A stretch of DNA of 64,000 nt from DASXTC01 sp036505635. Lineage in GTDB: Bacteria; Acidobacteriota; Polarisedimenticolia; JACPZX01; DASXTC01. The notes beneath the pieces are model-generated. The model ran no database searches. It saw only the letters and a list, made by a program, of their open reading frames with translations, and was not told the origin of the DNA. The translations under genes and the position numbers were made by a program. The DNA is taken from positions 92,790 to 156,789 of the forward strand of contig DASXTC010000056.1 in NCBI GenBank assembly GCA_036505635.1. The letters run 5' to 3'. This document shows, in pieces, positions 8,577 through 16,867 of the stretch (position 1 is the stretch's first letter; each line of letters begins with the position of its first letter).

Positions 8577-9377
8577 ATGCACGTGGAAGAGATCCTGGCG
8601 GCCCCGTCACTGGAGGTGATCCCGCTCGCGCGGGACGTGCCCAAGGGGATCGTTCGCGATTACTTCGAGACCATCGTCATCTGCGTCATCTTCGTGATCT
8701 TCGCGCGCGCATTCGTCTTCCAGCAGTCGAAGATCCCCACGGGATCCATGATCCCGACGCTGCTGATCGGCGACTACATCATGGTCAACAAGTTCATCTA
8801 CGCGCCCACGTCCTCCTCCCTGGAGAGGAGCCTCCTGCCGGTGCGGGAGATCCGCCGCGGCGACATCATCGTCTTCAAGTTTCCCGAGGAGCCCGAGAAG
8901 GATTACATCAAGAGGGTCATCGGCCTGCCGGGCGAGTTCGTCGAGATCAAGAACAAGACCGTGTACATTAACGGCGTGCCTCTCGAGGAGCCGTACAAGA
9001 TCCACGAGACCGATCTGAACCCCGACTCGTGGGCAAAGATCAAGGAGGGCGAGGCGCCCCTGTCGGCCGCCCAGCCGGCGCAACGCCGGTGGGTCTACCG
9101 CGAGCACGACTTCGACTTCAACCAGCTCTTGATCCCGGAGGACAGCTACTTCTGCATGGGCGACAACCGGGACAACTCCAAGGACAGCCGCTCGTGGGGC
9201 ACCGTCCCCCGAGCCAACATCAAGGGCAAGGCGTTCATCATCTGGTGGTCATTCTCCGGTGAGGAGGGGGACTACGTGAGGACGTCGGTCTTCGACCGGG
9301 TCAGGAGCATCGGCAACAAGCTCGCGCATTTCCTCTCCAAATCGCGCTACCGGCGCTGTCTGCGCTTCATCACCTGA
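8577..9377 (+). CDS. lepB: Signal peptidase I
   Basis: 266-residue membrane protease that cleaves Sec signal peptides. One membrane helix (about 30-47) precedes the catalytic Ser57 in TGSMIPTL; the general base Lys112 is in DYIKRVIGLPG; the C-terminal box MGDNRDNSKDSRSWG is intact. GGGGAG lies only 2 nt before ATG 8577, so the in-frame GTG at 8583 is an equally good start. The RARYxRxLxxI-like C-terminus is basic. The gene is 42 nt after the LOG-like gene. Confidence 0.96.
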   Translation: MHVEEILAAPSLEVIPLARDVPKGIVRDYFETIVICVIFVIFARAFVFQQSKIPTGSMIPTLLIGDYIMVNKFIYAPTSSSLERSLLPVREIRRGDIIVFKFPEEPEKDYIKRVIGLPGEFVEIKNKTVYINGVPLEEPYKIHETDLNPDSWAKIKEGEAPLSAAQPAQRRWVYREHDFDFNQLLIPEDSYFCMGDNRDNSKDSRSWGTVPRANIKGKAFIIWWSFSGEEGDYVRTSVFDRVRSIGNKLAHFLSKSRYRRCLRFIT

Positions 9378-9412
9378 GACCTTCCAGCCTCCGCGGCGCC
9401 AGAGGGACGGAC

Positions 9413-9601
9413 ATGGCCGCCATCGTCAAGGACGTGACCCTTATGCACCGGCTCCAGAAGAGCGTCGAGCCGGTGGAGGTTCGCCTGTCGGCCAGGGATC
9501 AGGTCCGGATCCTGAGGGAATGGGAGAGCCACTATCTGATCAAGACTCCCGACGGCAAGGTCTTCAACATTCGCAAGGAATACGTGGACCCGGCGGGGTG
9601 A
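9413..9601 (+). CDS. Small hypothetical protein
   Basis: 62 residues starting at ATG 9413 with GAGGGA 5 nt upstream. It is hydrophilic, with a predicted beta-rich C-terminal part (YLIKTPDGKVFNIRKEYVDP) that resembles a small SH3-like fold. I recognise no family. It follows lepB by 35 nt and its last 38 nt overlap the convergent nadB gene. The ribosome site and lack of rare codons support it; function is unknown. Confidence 0.55.
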   Translation: MAAIVKDVTLMHRLQKSVEPVEVRLSARDQVRILREWESHYLIKTPDGKVFNIRKEYVDPAG

Positions 9602-11192
9602 TCTCGATGATCGACGAGCGTCCGAAACGCTCGTGGTCGTGCACGGGATAGTCGGACCTGAAGTGGGCGCCGCGGCTCTCGCGTCTGGCCAGCGCGCACC
9701 GCGCGACCAGCCAGGCCACCGTGGCCATGTTGCATGCCTCCAGCCCGGCCCGTGAGGGGGCCGCAGCGGGCTCCATCGAGTCGAGCAGGGAGCCCAGCGC
9801 CTCCATCGCGCTCTCGATCCCCGCGGCCTCCCGGACAATCCCGAGGTTGGTCCACGCCGTATTTTTCACCATGCCCGCGATCTCCAGCGCGCGCCTCGGG
9901 CCGCAGCTTCGGGCCCCGGCCAGCGGCGGCGCGACGGGGCCCGGCGGCACGGCCAAACGGCGGCCGAGGGCGGACTCCTCCATGGCCGTCTGTCCCGCGC
10001 GCGCGCCGAAGACGAGCCCCTCGAGCAGCGAGTTGCTCGCGAGACGGTTGGCCCCGTGCACTCCGCTGCAGGCGACCTCTCCCGCGGCGAAGAGCCCCGG
10101 CAGCGTCGACCGCCCCCGCAGGTCCGTCACCACCCCTCCCATGAGATAGTGGGCTGCCGGCGCCACCGGCACCCTGTCCCGCGTCATGTCGATGCCGTGC
10201 TTCAGGCAGGTGGCGTGGATCCGGGGGAAGCGTCGCTGCAGAAAGCCGCCGTCCAGGTGGGTCAGATCCAGAAGCACGTGATCGGAGCCGGTCCGGCCCA
10301 TCTCCATGAAGATCCCCCGCGCGACGACGTCGCGCGGCGCCAGCTCGCCCCTCGGATCGGCCTCCCGCATGAAGAGACGTCCGTCGAGGCCCCGCAGCAG
10401 CCCTCCTTCTCCGCGGAGGGCCTCCGAAAGCAGGAAGCGCGGGGCCCCCGTCAGATGCAGCGAGGTCGGATGGAACTGCATAAACTCCATGTCTCTCAGC
10501 CGCGCGCCGGCCCGCCAGGCGATCGCGATGCCGTCGCCGGTGGCCTGCGGAGGGTTGGTCGTCTCGCGGAAGATCTGCCCCGCGCCGCCGGTCGCCAGCA
10601 CCACGCAGCCCGCCTCGATCGGGCGCATGAGCCCGGATCTCTCGTCGAGCACCTGAAGGCCGAGGCAGGCTCCTTCCCCTAGGATCAGGTCCACCGAGAA
10701 GGTGTGGGGCAGGAAGGTGACGGTCTCGAGTGTGGCGGCCTTGCGCCAGAGGGCCCTGAGGATCTCGCGCCCGGTGGAGTCGCCGTGCGCGTGGAGGATG
10801 CGGTTTGCGCTGTGCGCCGCCTCGCGGGTGAATGCGAGCTTCGTCCCCTCGCGGTCGAAGCGGGCCCCCCACTCGATGAGCTGGGTGATGTAGTGGGGAC
10901 CCTCCCCCACCAACGCGGAGACGGCCGCCTCGTCGCACAGGCCGTCACCGGCGGCCAGGGTGTCGCTGTAGTGCAGGCCGACCTGGTCCTCGTCCGACAA
11001 GGCGACGGCCACGCCCCCCTGCGCCAGGTCCGTGCTGCTGTCGGTGGCGGAGTCCTTGGCGAGAAGGGCGACCCCCAGACCCCCTTCGGCCGCCTCGATG
11101 GCGGCGCGCAGACCCGCCACGCCGCTGCCGACCACGATGACGTCGTAGCGCTCAGGGGCCGACGCCACCTCGGCGGTTTTCATCATACTCAC
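9564..11192 (-). CDS. nadB: L-aspartate oxidase
   Basis: 542-residue FAD enzyme that converts L-aspartate to iminoaspartate, the first step of de novo NAD synthesis. The FAD-binding GSGVAGLRAAIEAAE is near residues 22-36, then TDLAQGGVAVAL, the substrate-loop EFMQFHPTS, HYLMGGVVTDLRGR, and GEVACSGVHGANRLASNSLLEG. The C-terminal RRESRGAHFRSDYP is typical. ATG 11192 is used; an in-frame ATG three codons later is possible. No nadA or nadC lies beside it. It runs tail to tail with the small plus-strand gene. Confidence 0.95.
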   Translation of the reverse strand: MSMMKTAEVASAPERYDVIVVGSGVAGLRAAIEAAEGGLGVALLAKDSATDSSTDLAQGGVAVALSDEDQVGLHYSDTLAAGDGLCDEAAVSALVGEGPHYITQLIEWGARFDREGTKLAFTREAAHSANRILHAHGDSTGREILRALWRKAATLETVTFLPHTFSVDLILGEGACLGLQVLDERSGLMRPIEAGCVVLATGGAGQIFRETTNPPQATGDGIAIAWRAGARLRDMEFMQFHPTSLHLTGAPRFLLSEALRGEGGLLRGLDGRLFMREADPRGELAPRDVVARGIFMEMGRTGSDHVLLDLTHLDGGFLQRRFPRIHATCLKHGIDMTRDRVPVAPAAHYLMGGVVTDLRGRSTLPGLFAAGEVACSGVHGANRLASNSLLEGLVFGARAGQTAMEESALGRRLAVPPGPVAPPLAGARSCGPRRALEIAGMVKNTAWTNLGIVREAAGIESAMEALGSLLDSMEPAAAPSRAGLEACNMATVAWLVARCALARRESRGAHFRSDYPVHDHERFGRSSIIEITPPGPRIPCEC

Positions 11193-11259
11193 CGGCGCTC
11201 CGACCGGCTCGGCATGCCGGGGCGCGAGTATATCACGCAGTCGGGCATGGCCGGCTCCG

Positions 11260-11289
11260 TTGACAGGCCCGGCGGGGCCCTCGTATAAT
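11260..11289 (+). promoter_or_regulatory. Near-consensus sigma-70-type promoter for the DUF4388-SPOR operon
   Basis: TTGACA at 11260-11265 and TATAAT at 11284-11289, separated by 18 nt. Both hexamers are perfect, which is striking in such GC-rich DNA. The predicted transcript start is near 11296, giving a leader of about 50 nt to ATG 11347. This also argues against starting the gene at the in-frame codon at 11260, which lies inside the -35 box. Confidence 0.85.
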
Positions 11290-11346
11290 CGGGTCGCCTC
11301 GCGTCACCCATGGTCCCGGCCCGTTCACCTATTTGAGTCGGTGGCC

Positions 11347-13065
11347 ATGTCACTCTCACTCTTTCACCTTCACGGCGACCTCAAGGACCTGCGGTTCCCG
11401 CGCCTCCTGGCAGCGCTGCGGGAGGATCGATTCACTGGCGTCTTCCAGGCGACGACGGCCGGCGGGGATGCCGGCGACGGCGCGGAGATAACGCGCGAGG
11501 TCCACTTCCTCGAGGGGCGCATCGCGTGGGCGATCTCCACCGAGAAGGAGGAAGGCCTCCGAGCCTACATGGTGCGCAACGGGACCCTGACCGCCGCGCG
11601 GTGGGCCCAGGCCGAGCAACAGGCGCGTGGCGGCACGGTGCGCGACGCGCTGGTGAGCCTGGGGATGGTCGATCCGCGCGAGCTGACCCAGATAGAAAAG
11701 GGCCGAGCGGAGGAGATCCTTCTCACGCTCTTCTCCGCCCACGAAGGGGAATACCGCGTGCGGGAGCGGCAGCTCTCTCCCGGAACACCCGACCTCAGGA
11801 TCGATCCGCGCGCCCTGATCCTCAAGGGGGTCCTGGAACGGGGGGACCAGGGGCTCGTCCTCGAGGAGGTCGGCTCGCTCGACACCGTATTCGCGCCCCG
11901 AAGGCAGGCCCCCGAGGAGGAGGCACAGATCCTCCCCGGTGAATTCCAGTCGGTGCTCATGCACATCGACGGCAGACGATCGATCGCCCAGATCTGCTCG
12001 CTGACCTCGCTGCCCGACAACTTCGTCTGCTCGGTGGTGGCCGCTCTCAGCATGATCGGGGCCGTGAAGCGGCACCAGGAGAGATCCCCCTCGATGGGGC
12101 GCGCGGGCATCGTCAAGGATGCCGAGGTCGCGACGGGCCCCAAGGAGCAGGAGGCCCCCGGGCCGGTCCCACTGCCGGAGGAGCTCGCCGACGTCGAGGA
12201 GTCCCTGGCGGAGCAGCTCGATCTGACCGAAACCGCCGAGCCGGCGGCTGTTCCGCATGCCAGCCCCCGGGCGGTGCCGCGGGTCGAACCGCTCCCTCCG
12301 ATCTCGGAGCGGCCCTTCACCAGCATGGCCTCGCCGGCGGACCTGAGCGATGAGTCCGAGGACGACCTGTTGGTGGAAGACCCGATCGAGGAGATTCTCG
12401 CCCCGGAACCCCTGGACGACCAGGGCTCGATCTACGCCGGTCCCGCTCGTCAAGATACCTCGCGCCCATGGTTCATCCTGGGAGGGGGCGCGGCCGTCGG
12501 GTTCGCCGCCCTCTTCCTGATCCTGATGGGACAGAACACGGGGGACGCGGGAGAGGTGATCCGACCCGTATCTGAGGCGGTCCCCGGCGCGGCCATGCAG
12601 AACCTGGACAACACTGACAACGCGGACAACCCCGACATCGCCGACAGGAGCCAGGCCGCCCCGGCTCCCATCCCCACACCGGTTGCGCCTCCTCCGGAGG
12701 CGGCTATCTTGAAGAGAAACGTCAGCTCCGAGCATGGCGCGAGAGAGAGTCTCCAGGCGGGCGATTATGTCGCCGCCGCCAGAGAGTTCGGCCGGGAGGT
12801 TTCTCGGGCCTCCGGCGGGTACACGATCCAGCTCATGGCCGCCTGCCAGGATTCCACGATCCGGAAGGCGGTGGAGCACGCCGGCGGCGCATCGAGCCTG
12901 TTCATACTCTCGACCAGGGTGGATGGCCGGAGCTGCTATCGCGTCTACTGGGGAAGGTATCCCACGCTGACGCGCGCCCGGGAGGCCCTGCGACGTGACG
13001 TGCCCCAGCCATTTCTCCGCGATCGCGGCCGCCAGCCGCGCGTCACGCGCCTGGGCGGGGCCTGA
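11347..13065 (+). CDS. DUF4388 (PATAN) protein with membrane helix and periplasmic SPOR domain
   Basis: 572 residues. The N-terminal part (about 1-110: GDLKDLRFPRLLAALRED.FTGVF, REVHFLEGRIAWA) is a DUF4388 domain. Near 205-250 a helical module with HIDGRRSIAQICSLTSLP and VAALSMIGAV looks like the winged-helix-like segment often paired with DUF4388. An acidic, Pro-rich linker leads to a membrane helix at about 375-395. After a low-complexity Asn/Asp and Pro stretch, the C-terminal 80 residues (YTIQLMAACQ, YRVYWGRYPTLTRAREAL) form a SPOR domain, which in known cases binds denuded peptidoglycan. The protein thus joins a cytoplasmic module to the cell wall. The start at 11347 fits the promoter upstream. 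First gene of a four-gene operon; role unknown. Confidence 0.85.
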   Translation: MSLSLFHLHGDLKDLRFPRLLAALREDRFTGVFQATTAGGDAGDGAEITREVHFLEGRIAWAISTEKEEGLRAYMVRNGTLTAARWAQAEQQARGGTVRDALVSLGMVDPRELTQIEKGRAEEILLTLFSAHEGEYRVRERQLSPGTPDLRIDPRALILKGVLERGDQGLVLEEVGSLDTVFAPRRQAPEEEAQILPGEFQSVLMHIDGRRSIAQICSLTSLPDNFVCSVVAALSMIGAVKRHQERSPSMGRAGIVKDAEVATGPKEQEAPGPVPLPEELADVEESLAEQLDLTETAEPAAVPHASPRAVPRVEPLPPISERPFTSMASPADLSDESEDDLLVEDPIEEILAPEPLDDQGSIYAGPARQDTSRPWFILGGGAAVGFAALFLILMGQNTGDAGEVIRPVSEAVPGAAMQNLDNTDNADNPDIADRSQAAPAPIPTPVAPPPEAAILKRNVSSEHGARESLQAGDYVAAAREFGREVSRASGGYTIQLMAACQDSTIRKAVEHAGGASSLFILSTRVDGRSCYRVYWGRYPTLTRAREALRRDVPQPFLRDRGRQPRVTRLGGA

Positions 13066-14464
13066 GACAACCTGTCACGCCCCACGCCTTGCGGCGATCC
13101 TCGCGGTCACGCTCTGCTCCCTCTCCCTCCCTCGAGCCGACATCCTTCATCTGCGGGGCGGACGAACCCTCCGGGTTTCGGAATGCCGCCAGGAAGCCCT
13201 GGAGCTGAGGTGCCGCCTGGCGGGCGGCGTCATCGGGTTTCCGGTCGAGGAGGTGGAAAGGGTCGAAAAGGAGGCGCGCCCGTCAGCCGGCTCCTCGCCT
13301 CGGCGACGGAACCCGGCCGGGCACGAGGCTTCCCTCCTGCCCCCGATCGAGACGGTCCCTTCCGGCGCCGCCGAGCCGACTCTCGAGGAAGCCCGGGCGC
13401 GTATCGAGAGCCTCGGTCGCGCGCTCTCATCGCCGGGAGCCGACGCCCGCGCCATCCATGGGGAGATGGCCGTCCTCTACAGCTGGCTGGGCAACATGGC
13501 GATGGCGGGAAACGACATCGAGGGGGCCGAGCGGAACTACGCCACCGCGCTGGAGCACGAGCCGCGGCTGATGGTGGCCCGGCTCAACAGGGCGACCGCG
13601 CTCATCAACCTGAACCGATACGAGGCCGCCGACCGGATCCTCCACGAGATCCTCTCGGACCAGCCGGACAACGCCCGGGCGCTCGATCTGCTGGGCGAAT
13701 CGGCCGTCCAGACCGGCCGCGTCGAAGAGGGGATCGAGCTGTGGGAGAGGTCGCTGGCCCTTCAGCCGAGCGCGAGCCTCACCGCGCGGCTCGAACGGGC
13801 GCGACGGATCCTGACTGCCGAGAAGGGGTTCGATCGCACCACCGGGGCTCACTTCGCGCTTAAGTTCGACGGTGGCGAGGCTTCCCCCGAGCTGGCCTCG
13901 GAGATCCTCGACTACCTGGAGGAGGGGTACTCCGATCTCACGCGCCGCTTCGCCCACGAGCCCGAGGCGGTTATCCAGACGATCCTCTATTCGACGCGCG
14001 CGTTCCGCGAGGCGACGGCCTCACCCGACTGGGTCGGCGGCCTGTTTGACGGGCAGATCCGTGTCCCGATCCGGGGCCTGACGCACGTGACGCCCCAGAC
14101 CAAGCGGGTGTTGATCCACGAGCTGACCCATTGCCTGGTCGCCTCCCGGTCACGGGGCAACGCGCCACAATGGCTCCAGGAAGGGATCGCCCAGGTCGTG
14201 GAGGGGAGGAGCTCCGCCGGGGATCGCCAGAGGCTCCTTGCGGCCTGGCAGGGGCCGGATGGAGCCAGGTCCGCCGCGGAATTCAGCTACCCGAGGGCCC
14301 TCTCGCAGATGGAGTTCTTCCTGGAGCGCTGGTCGGACTCCCACCTCAACGCGCTGCTGGACCGGCTGGGCCGCGGGGACGATATTGATGCCTCGCTGCA
14401 GGCGGTCACAGGCTTGTCGTACCAGGAGTTTCTGGCGAGCTGGGGCGCCTGGCTGGAATCTTGA
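12995..14464 (+). CDS. Exported TPR protein with peptidase MA-type (HExxH) domain
   Basis: 489 residues from GTG 12995, overlapping the previous gene by 71 nt; no other ATG, GTG or TTG precedes the signal-like stretch LAAILAVTLCSLSLPRA, so this start is likely but gives a long n-region. A small beta domain follows (DILHLRGGRTLRVSECR). Tetratricopeptide repeats lie at about 165-265. The C-terminal part carries the zinc-protease motif HELTH at residues 375-379, with Glu396 in WLQEGIAQ as the probable third ligand, matching the peptidase MA-like group. All ligands are present, so it could be active in the periplasm. Its substrate is unknown; the SPOR partner upstream suggests the envelope. Confidence 0.82.
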   Translation: MTCPSHFSAIAAASRASRAWAGPETTCHAPRLAAILAVTLCSLSLPRADILHLRGGRTLRVSECRQEALELRCRLAGGVIGFPVEEVERVEKEARPSAGSSPRRRNPAGHEASLLPPIETVPSGAAEPTLEEARARIESLGRALSSPGADARAIHGEMAVLYSWLGNMAMAGNDIEGAERNYATALEHEPRLMVARLNRATALINLNRYEAADRILHEILSDQPDNARALDLLGESAVQTGRVEEGIELWERSLALQPSASLTARLERARRILTAEKGFDRTTGAHFALKFDGGEASPELASEILDYLEEGYSDLTRRFAHEPEAVIQTILYSTRAFREATASPDWVGGLFDGQIRVPIRGLTHVTPQTKRVLIHELTHCLVASRSRGNAPQWLQEGIAQVVEGRSSAGDRQRLLAAWQGPDGARSAAEFSYPRALSQMEFFLERWSDSHLNALLDRLGRGDDIDASLQAVTGLSYQEFLASWGAWLES

Positions 14465-14498
14465 GACGCGGCGCCGCGGTGGACACCGGGAGGAATCA

Positions 14499-15986
14499 TT
14501 GAGCTCGGCCTATCTCAGAAAGCTGATCGCGCTGCTGGGGGACATCGCGCGCCGGGGGCACAGTGGCGCGCTGCGCCTTGACGCGTCGGGCGGCGAGTCC
14601 GCGATACTGCGATTCTCCCACGGGCTGGTCGCGGCCTTCAGACCCCCTGCCACCGCAACCCTCCCCGGGGCCAACGCAACCGACGCCGTCGCGGCTCTCA
14701 GACTGAGAATCCTCAACGGGGCGCTGGAGGCGGCGCTTCAGCCGGGCGCCGCTCCGGAGTTCGAGCCGGCGGCCGGCGACGGGCCGGCGCTTCCGGCGGT
14801 GGCCGGGGCCGGCGCGCTCAACGCGGCGGACCTCGCCATTGACCTGTGCCGCAAGATCGATGACCTCTCGTGGCTGGAGGAGTCGATTCGAGAAGGACGC
14901 GCCGCGACGTTCCGCGCCGCGAGCCCTCCCCCGGCCGTCCAGCCCCACGCGGCGCTGGGCGCCGCGGAGGGTTTCCTTCTCTCACGCGCGGATGGCGCCC
15001 TGACGATCCAGCAGGTGCTCGACACTTCGCCGCTGGGAGAGTCCGAGACGCTGCGCGCCCTGGCCGCCCTCAGGCTGGTCGGGATGCTCGCGGGGCAGGA
15101 GGACAAGGCACAGGTGGTCACGGCCGCGGGCTCGGCGGGGGTCACCCTGCCTCACGCGCCCGCGAAGAGCAACCGCATGTCGGACCTGGACCGGTTCCTG
15201 AGGAAGACCGCCGTTGCGGCCGGCCCGCCCGCAGCGAGCCCACCGGGCCATACCTCCGAGCAGCAGAAGGAGCGTGATGCCCTCATGCAGCGGTGCCAGG
15301 AGGTGCTGGGCCAGAATCACTACTCGGTCCTCGGAGTGGAGCGGAGTGCCGACGAGCAGATGATCCGGCACGCCTACTACCGCCTCGCCCGCAGCTATCA
15401 TCCCGACCGGCTGGTCAAGCCCCACCTCGAGGACATCCACCGCGATCTCGAGGCGATGTTCGCCGTCTTCACCGAGGCCTACAACACGCTCACCGACCCG
15501 GCGGCGCGCGCCGAGTACGACCGCGAGACCTCGGAAAGGGCGCCGGGTCGCCGAAGGGAGTCGGGGCTCGACAAGCATGCCGCCGCACGCGATTCGTATC
15601 TGAGGGGCCGGAAGGAGATGGAGGCGGGGAAGTACTTCGAGGCGATGCGTCTATTCGAGAACGCCACAGAGAACGACGGTGGACGAGCCGAGTACTTCCA
15701 CTATCTCGCTCTGTGCCAGGGACAGAACCCCCGCTGGCGCAAGAAGGCCGAGGAGAACTTTCACAAGGCGATCGAGCTGAACCCGGGCGCCGCTCAGAGC
15801 TATCTGGAGCTCGCGCGTCTCTACCATAAAGGAGGGCTCGAACGCAGGTCACACGAGATGTACGAGCAAGTCCTCTCGTGGGACGCGTCCAACGAGGAAG
15901 CCCTCATCGCGCTGGGTCGGGTGCCGGCGCGCGGAGCCGAGGTGCCCTCGACCGGCATCCTCCGTTCACTCTTCAAGAAGGACTGA
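14499..15986 (+). CDS. DUF4388-like, J-domain and TPR protein
   Basis: 495 residues. The start is TTG 14499, preceded by GGGAGGA 5 nt upstream; a longer open frame to the left only overlaps the previous gene. The N-terminus (SGALRL, ESAILRFSHGLVAAFR) resembles DUF4388. Near 155-205 lies the same short module as in the first gene (LSRADGALTIQQVLDTSPLG). A J-domain spans about 270-340 with the HPD tripeptide at 301-303 intact, so it should stimulate an Hsp70 ATPase. Helical repeats of TPR type fill the C-terminal 140 residues. No signal peptide, so cytoplasmic. A DnaK partner would be encoded elsewhere. Confidence 0.85.
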   Translation: MSSAYLRKLIALLGDIARRGHSGALRLDASGGESAILRFSHGLVAAFRPPATATLPGANATDAVAALRLRILNGALEAALQPGAAPEFEPAAGDGPALPAVAGAGALNAADLAIDLCRKIDDLSWLEESIREGRAATFRAASPPPAVQPHAALGAAEGFLLSRADGALTIQQVLDTSPLGESETLRALAALRLVGMLAGQEDKAQVVTAAGSAGVTLPHAPAKSNRMSDLDRFLRKTAVAAGPPAASPPGHTSEQQKERDALMQRCQEVLGQNHYSVLGVERSADEQMIRHAYYRLARSYHPDRLVKPHLEDIHRDLEAMFAVFTEAYNTLTDPAARAEYDRETSERAPGRRRESGLDKHAAARDSYLRGRKEMEAGKYFEAMRLFENATENDGGRAEYFHYLALCQGQNPRWRKKAEENFHKAIELNPGAAQSYLELARLYHKGGLERRSHEMYEQVLSWDASNEEALIALGRVPARGAEVPSTGILRSLFKKD

Positions 15987-16010
15987 ACCGCTCCGCGCGG
16001 AGGCCTTCTC

Positions 16011-16835
16011 ATGTCCCTGCCGAGGATCGAGGGAGCGGTCACCATCGTCACCGGTGCTTCGTCCGGGATCGGCCACGCCGCCGCGCGCGAGTTCGCGCGC
16101 GCAGGGGCTCGCGTCGTGCTGGCCTCGCGAAACGAGCCGAAGCTGCGGGAGCTGGAACGCTCGCTCGAACGGGAGGGGCGGGAGGCGCTGGTCGTGCCCA
16201 CCGACGTGACCCGCGATGACCAGGTTCGGGCGATGATTGCGGCCACCCTGGCGCGCTTCGGGCGGGTCGACATCCTGATCTGCAACGCGGGTGTGGGACT
16301 CTTCAGCCCTGTCCGGGAGATCCCCCAGGCCGCGCTCAGGCGGGTTTTCGAGGTCAACTTCTTCGGCGTGGTGCGATGCGTGCAAGCGGCGCTTCCTTCC
16401 ATGCTGGCCCGCGAGTCGGGCCTCATCCAGATCGTCTCGTCGGTGATCGGGCTGCGGGCGGTCCCCGGTTACGCGGGATACTGCGCCACGAAGTTCGCCG
16501 TCGGCGCGCTGGCGGAGTCGCTGAGGGTCGAGGTGGCGGGGCGGGGCGTGCGCGTGCAGGTGGTCTACCCGGGGCTCACCGCGACCGCTTTTCCGCAGAA
16601 CTCGATCCTGCCGGGGCCGGAGCCGCGATCCTATCCGGTGCCGCCCATGAGCGCCGACCGCGTGGGTCGCATCATGGTCCGCGCCGCGCGCCGCGGCTCG
16701 CGCGACCAAGTCATCAGCGCGGGAGGTCGGCTCCTGACCCTTCTCGATCGACTCTCGCCCGCGTTGGTGGACTACATCCTGGCTCGATCGATGGCAGGAC
16801 GGATCCCCGTGGATGCCGGGGCGCCGCCCGACTGA
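16011..16835 (+). CDS. Short-chain dehydrogenase/reductase
   Basis: 274-residue classical SDR. The nucleotide-binding TGASSGIG is near residues 14-21, the structural NAG near 90, the catalytic serines in IVSSVIGL and the YCATK active site near 160. GGAGG lies 8 nt before ATG 16011. Substrate cannot be read from the sequence; the C-terminal extension is typical of membrane-lipid or steroid-type SDRs such as DltE-like enzymes. It is the last gene of the operon from 11260, 24 nt after the J-domain gene. Confidence 0.9.
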   Translation: MSLPRIEGAVTIVTGASSGIGHAAAREFARAGARVVLASRNEPKLRELERSLEREGREALVVPTDVTRDDQVRAMIAATLARFGRVDILICNAGVGLFSPVREIPQAALRRVFEVNFFGVVRCVQAALPSMLARESGLIQIVSSVIGLRAVPGYAGYCATKFAVGALAESLRVEVAGRGVRVQVVYPGLTATAFPQNSILPGPEPRSYPVPPMSADRVGRIMVRAARRGSRDQVISAGGRLLTLLDRLSPALVDYILARSMAGRIPVDAGAPPD

Positions 16836-16867
16836 CCGGGGAGTTCGGTGCGGACATGGAGGCGCTC

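Noticed and set aside
12601..12655. GACAAC-type short repeats as a tandem repeat locus
   Set aside because: They encode an Asn/Asp-rich linker of the SPOR protein and are few and imperfect.
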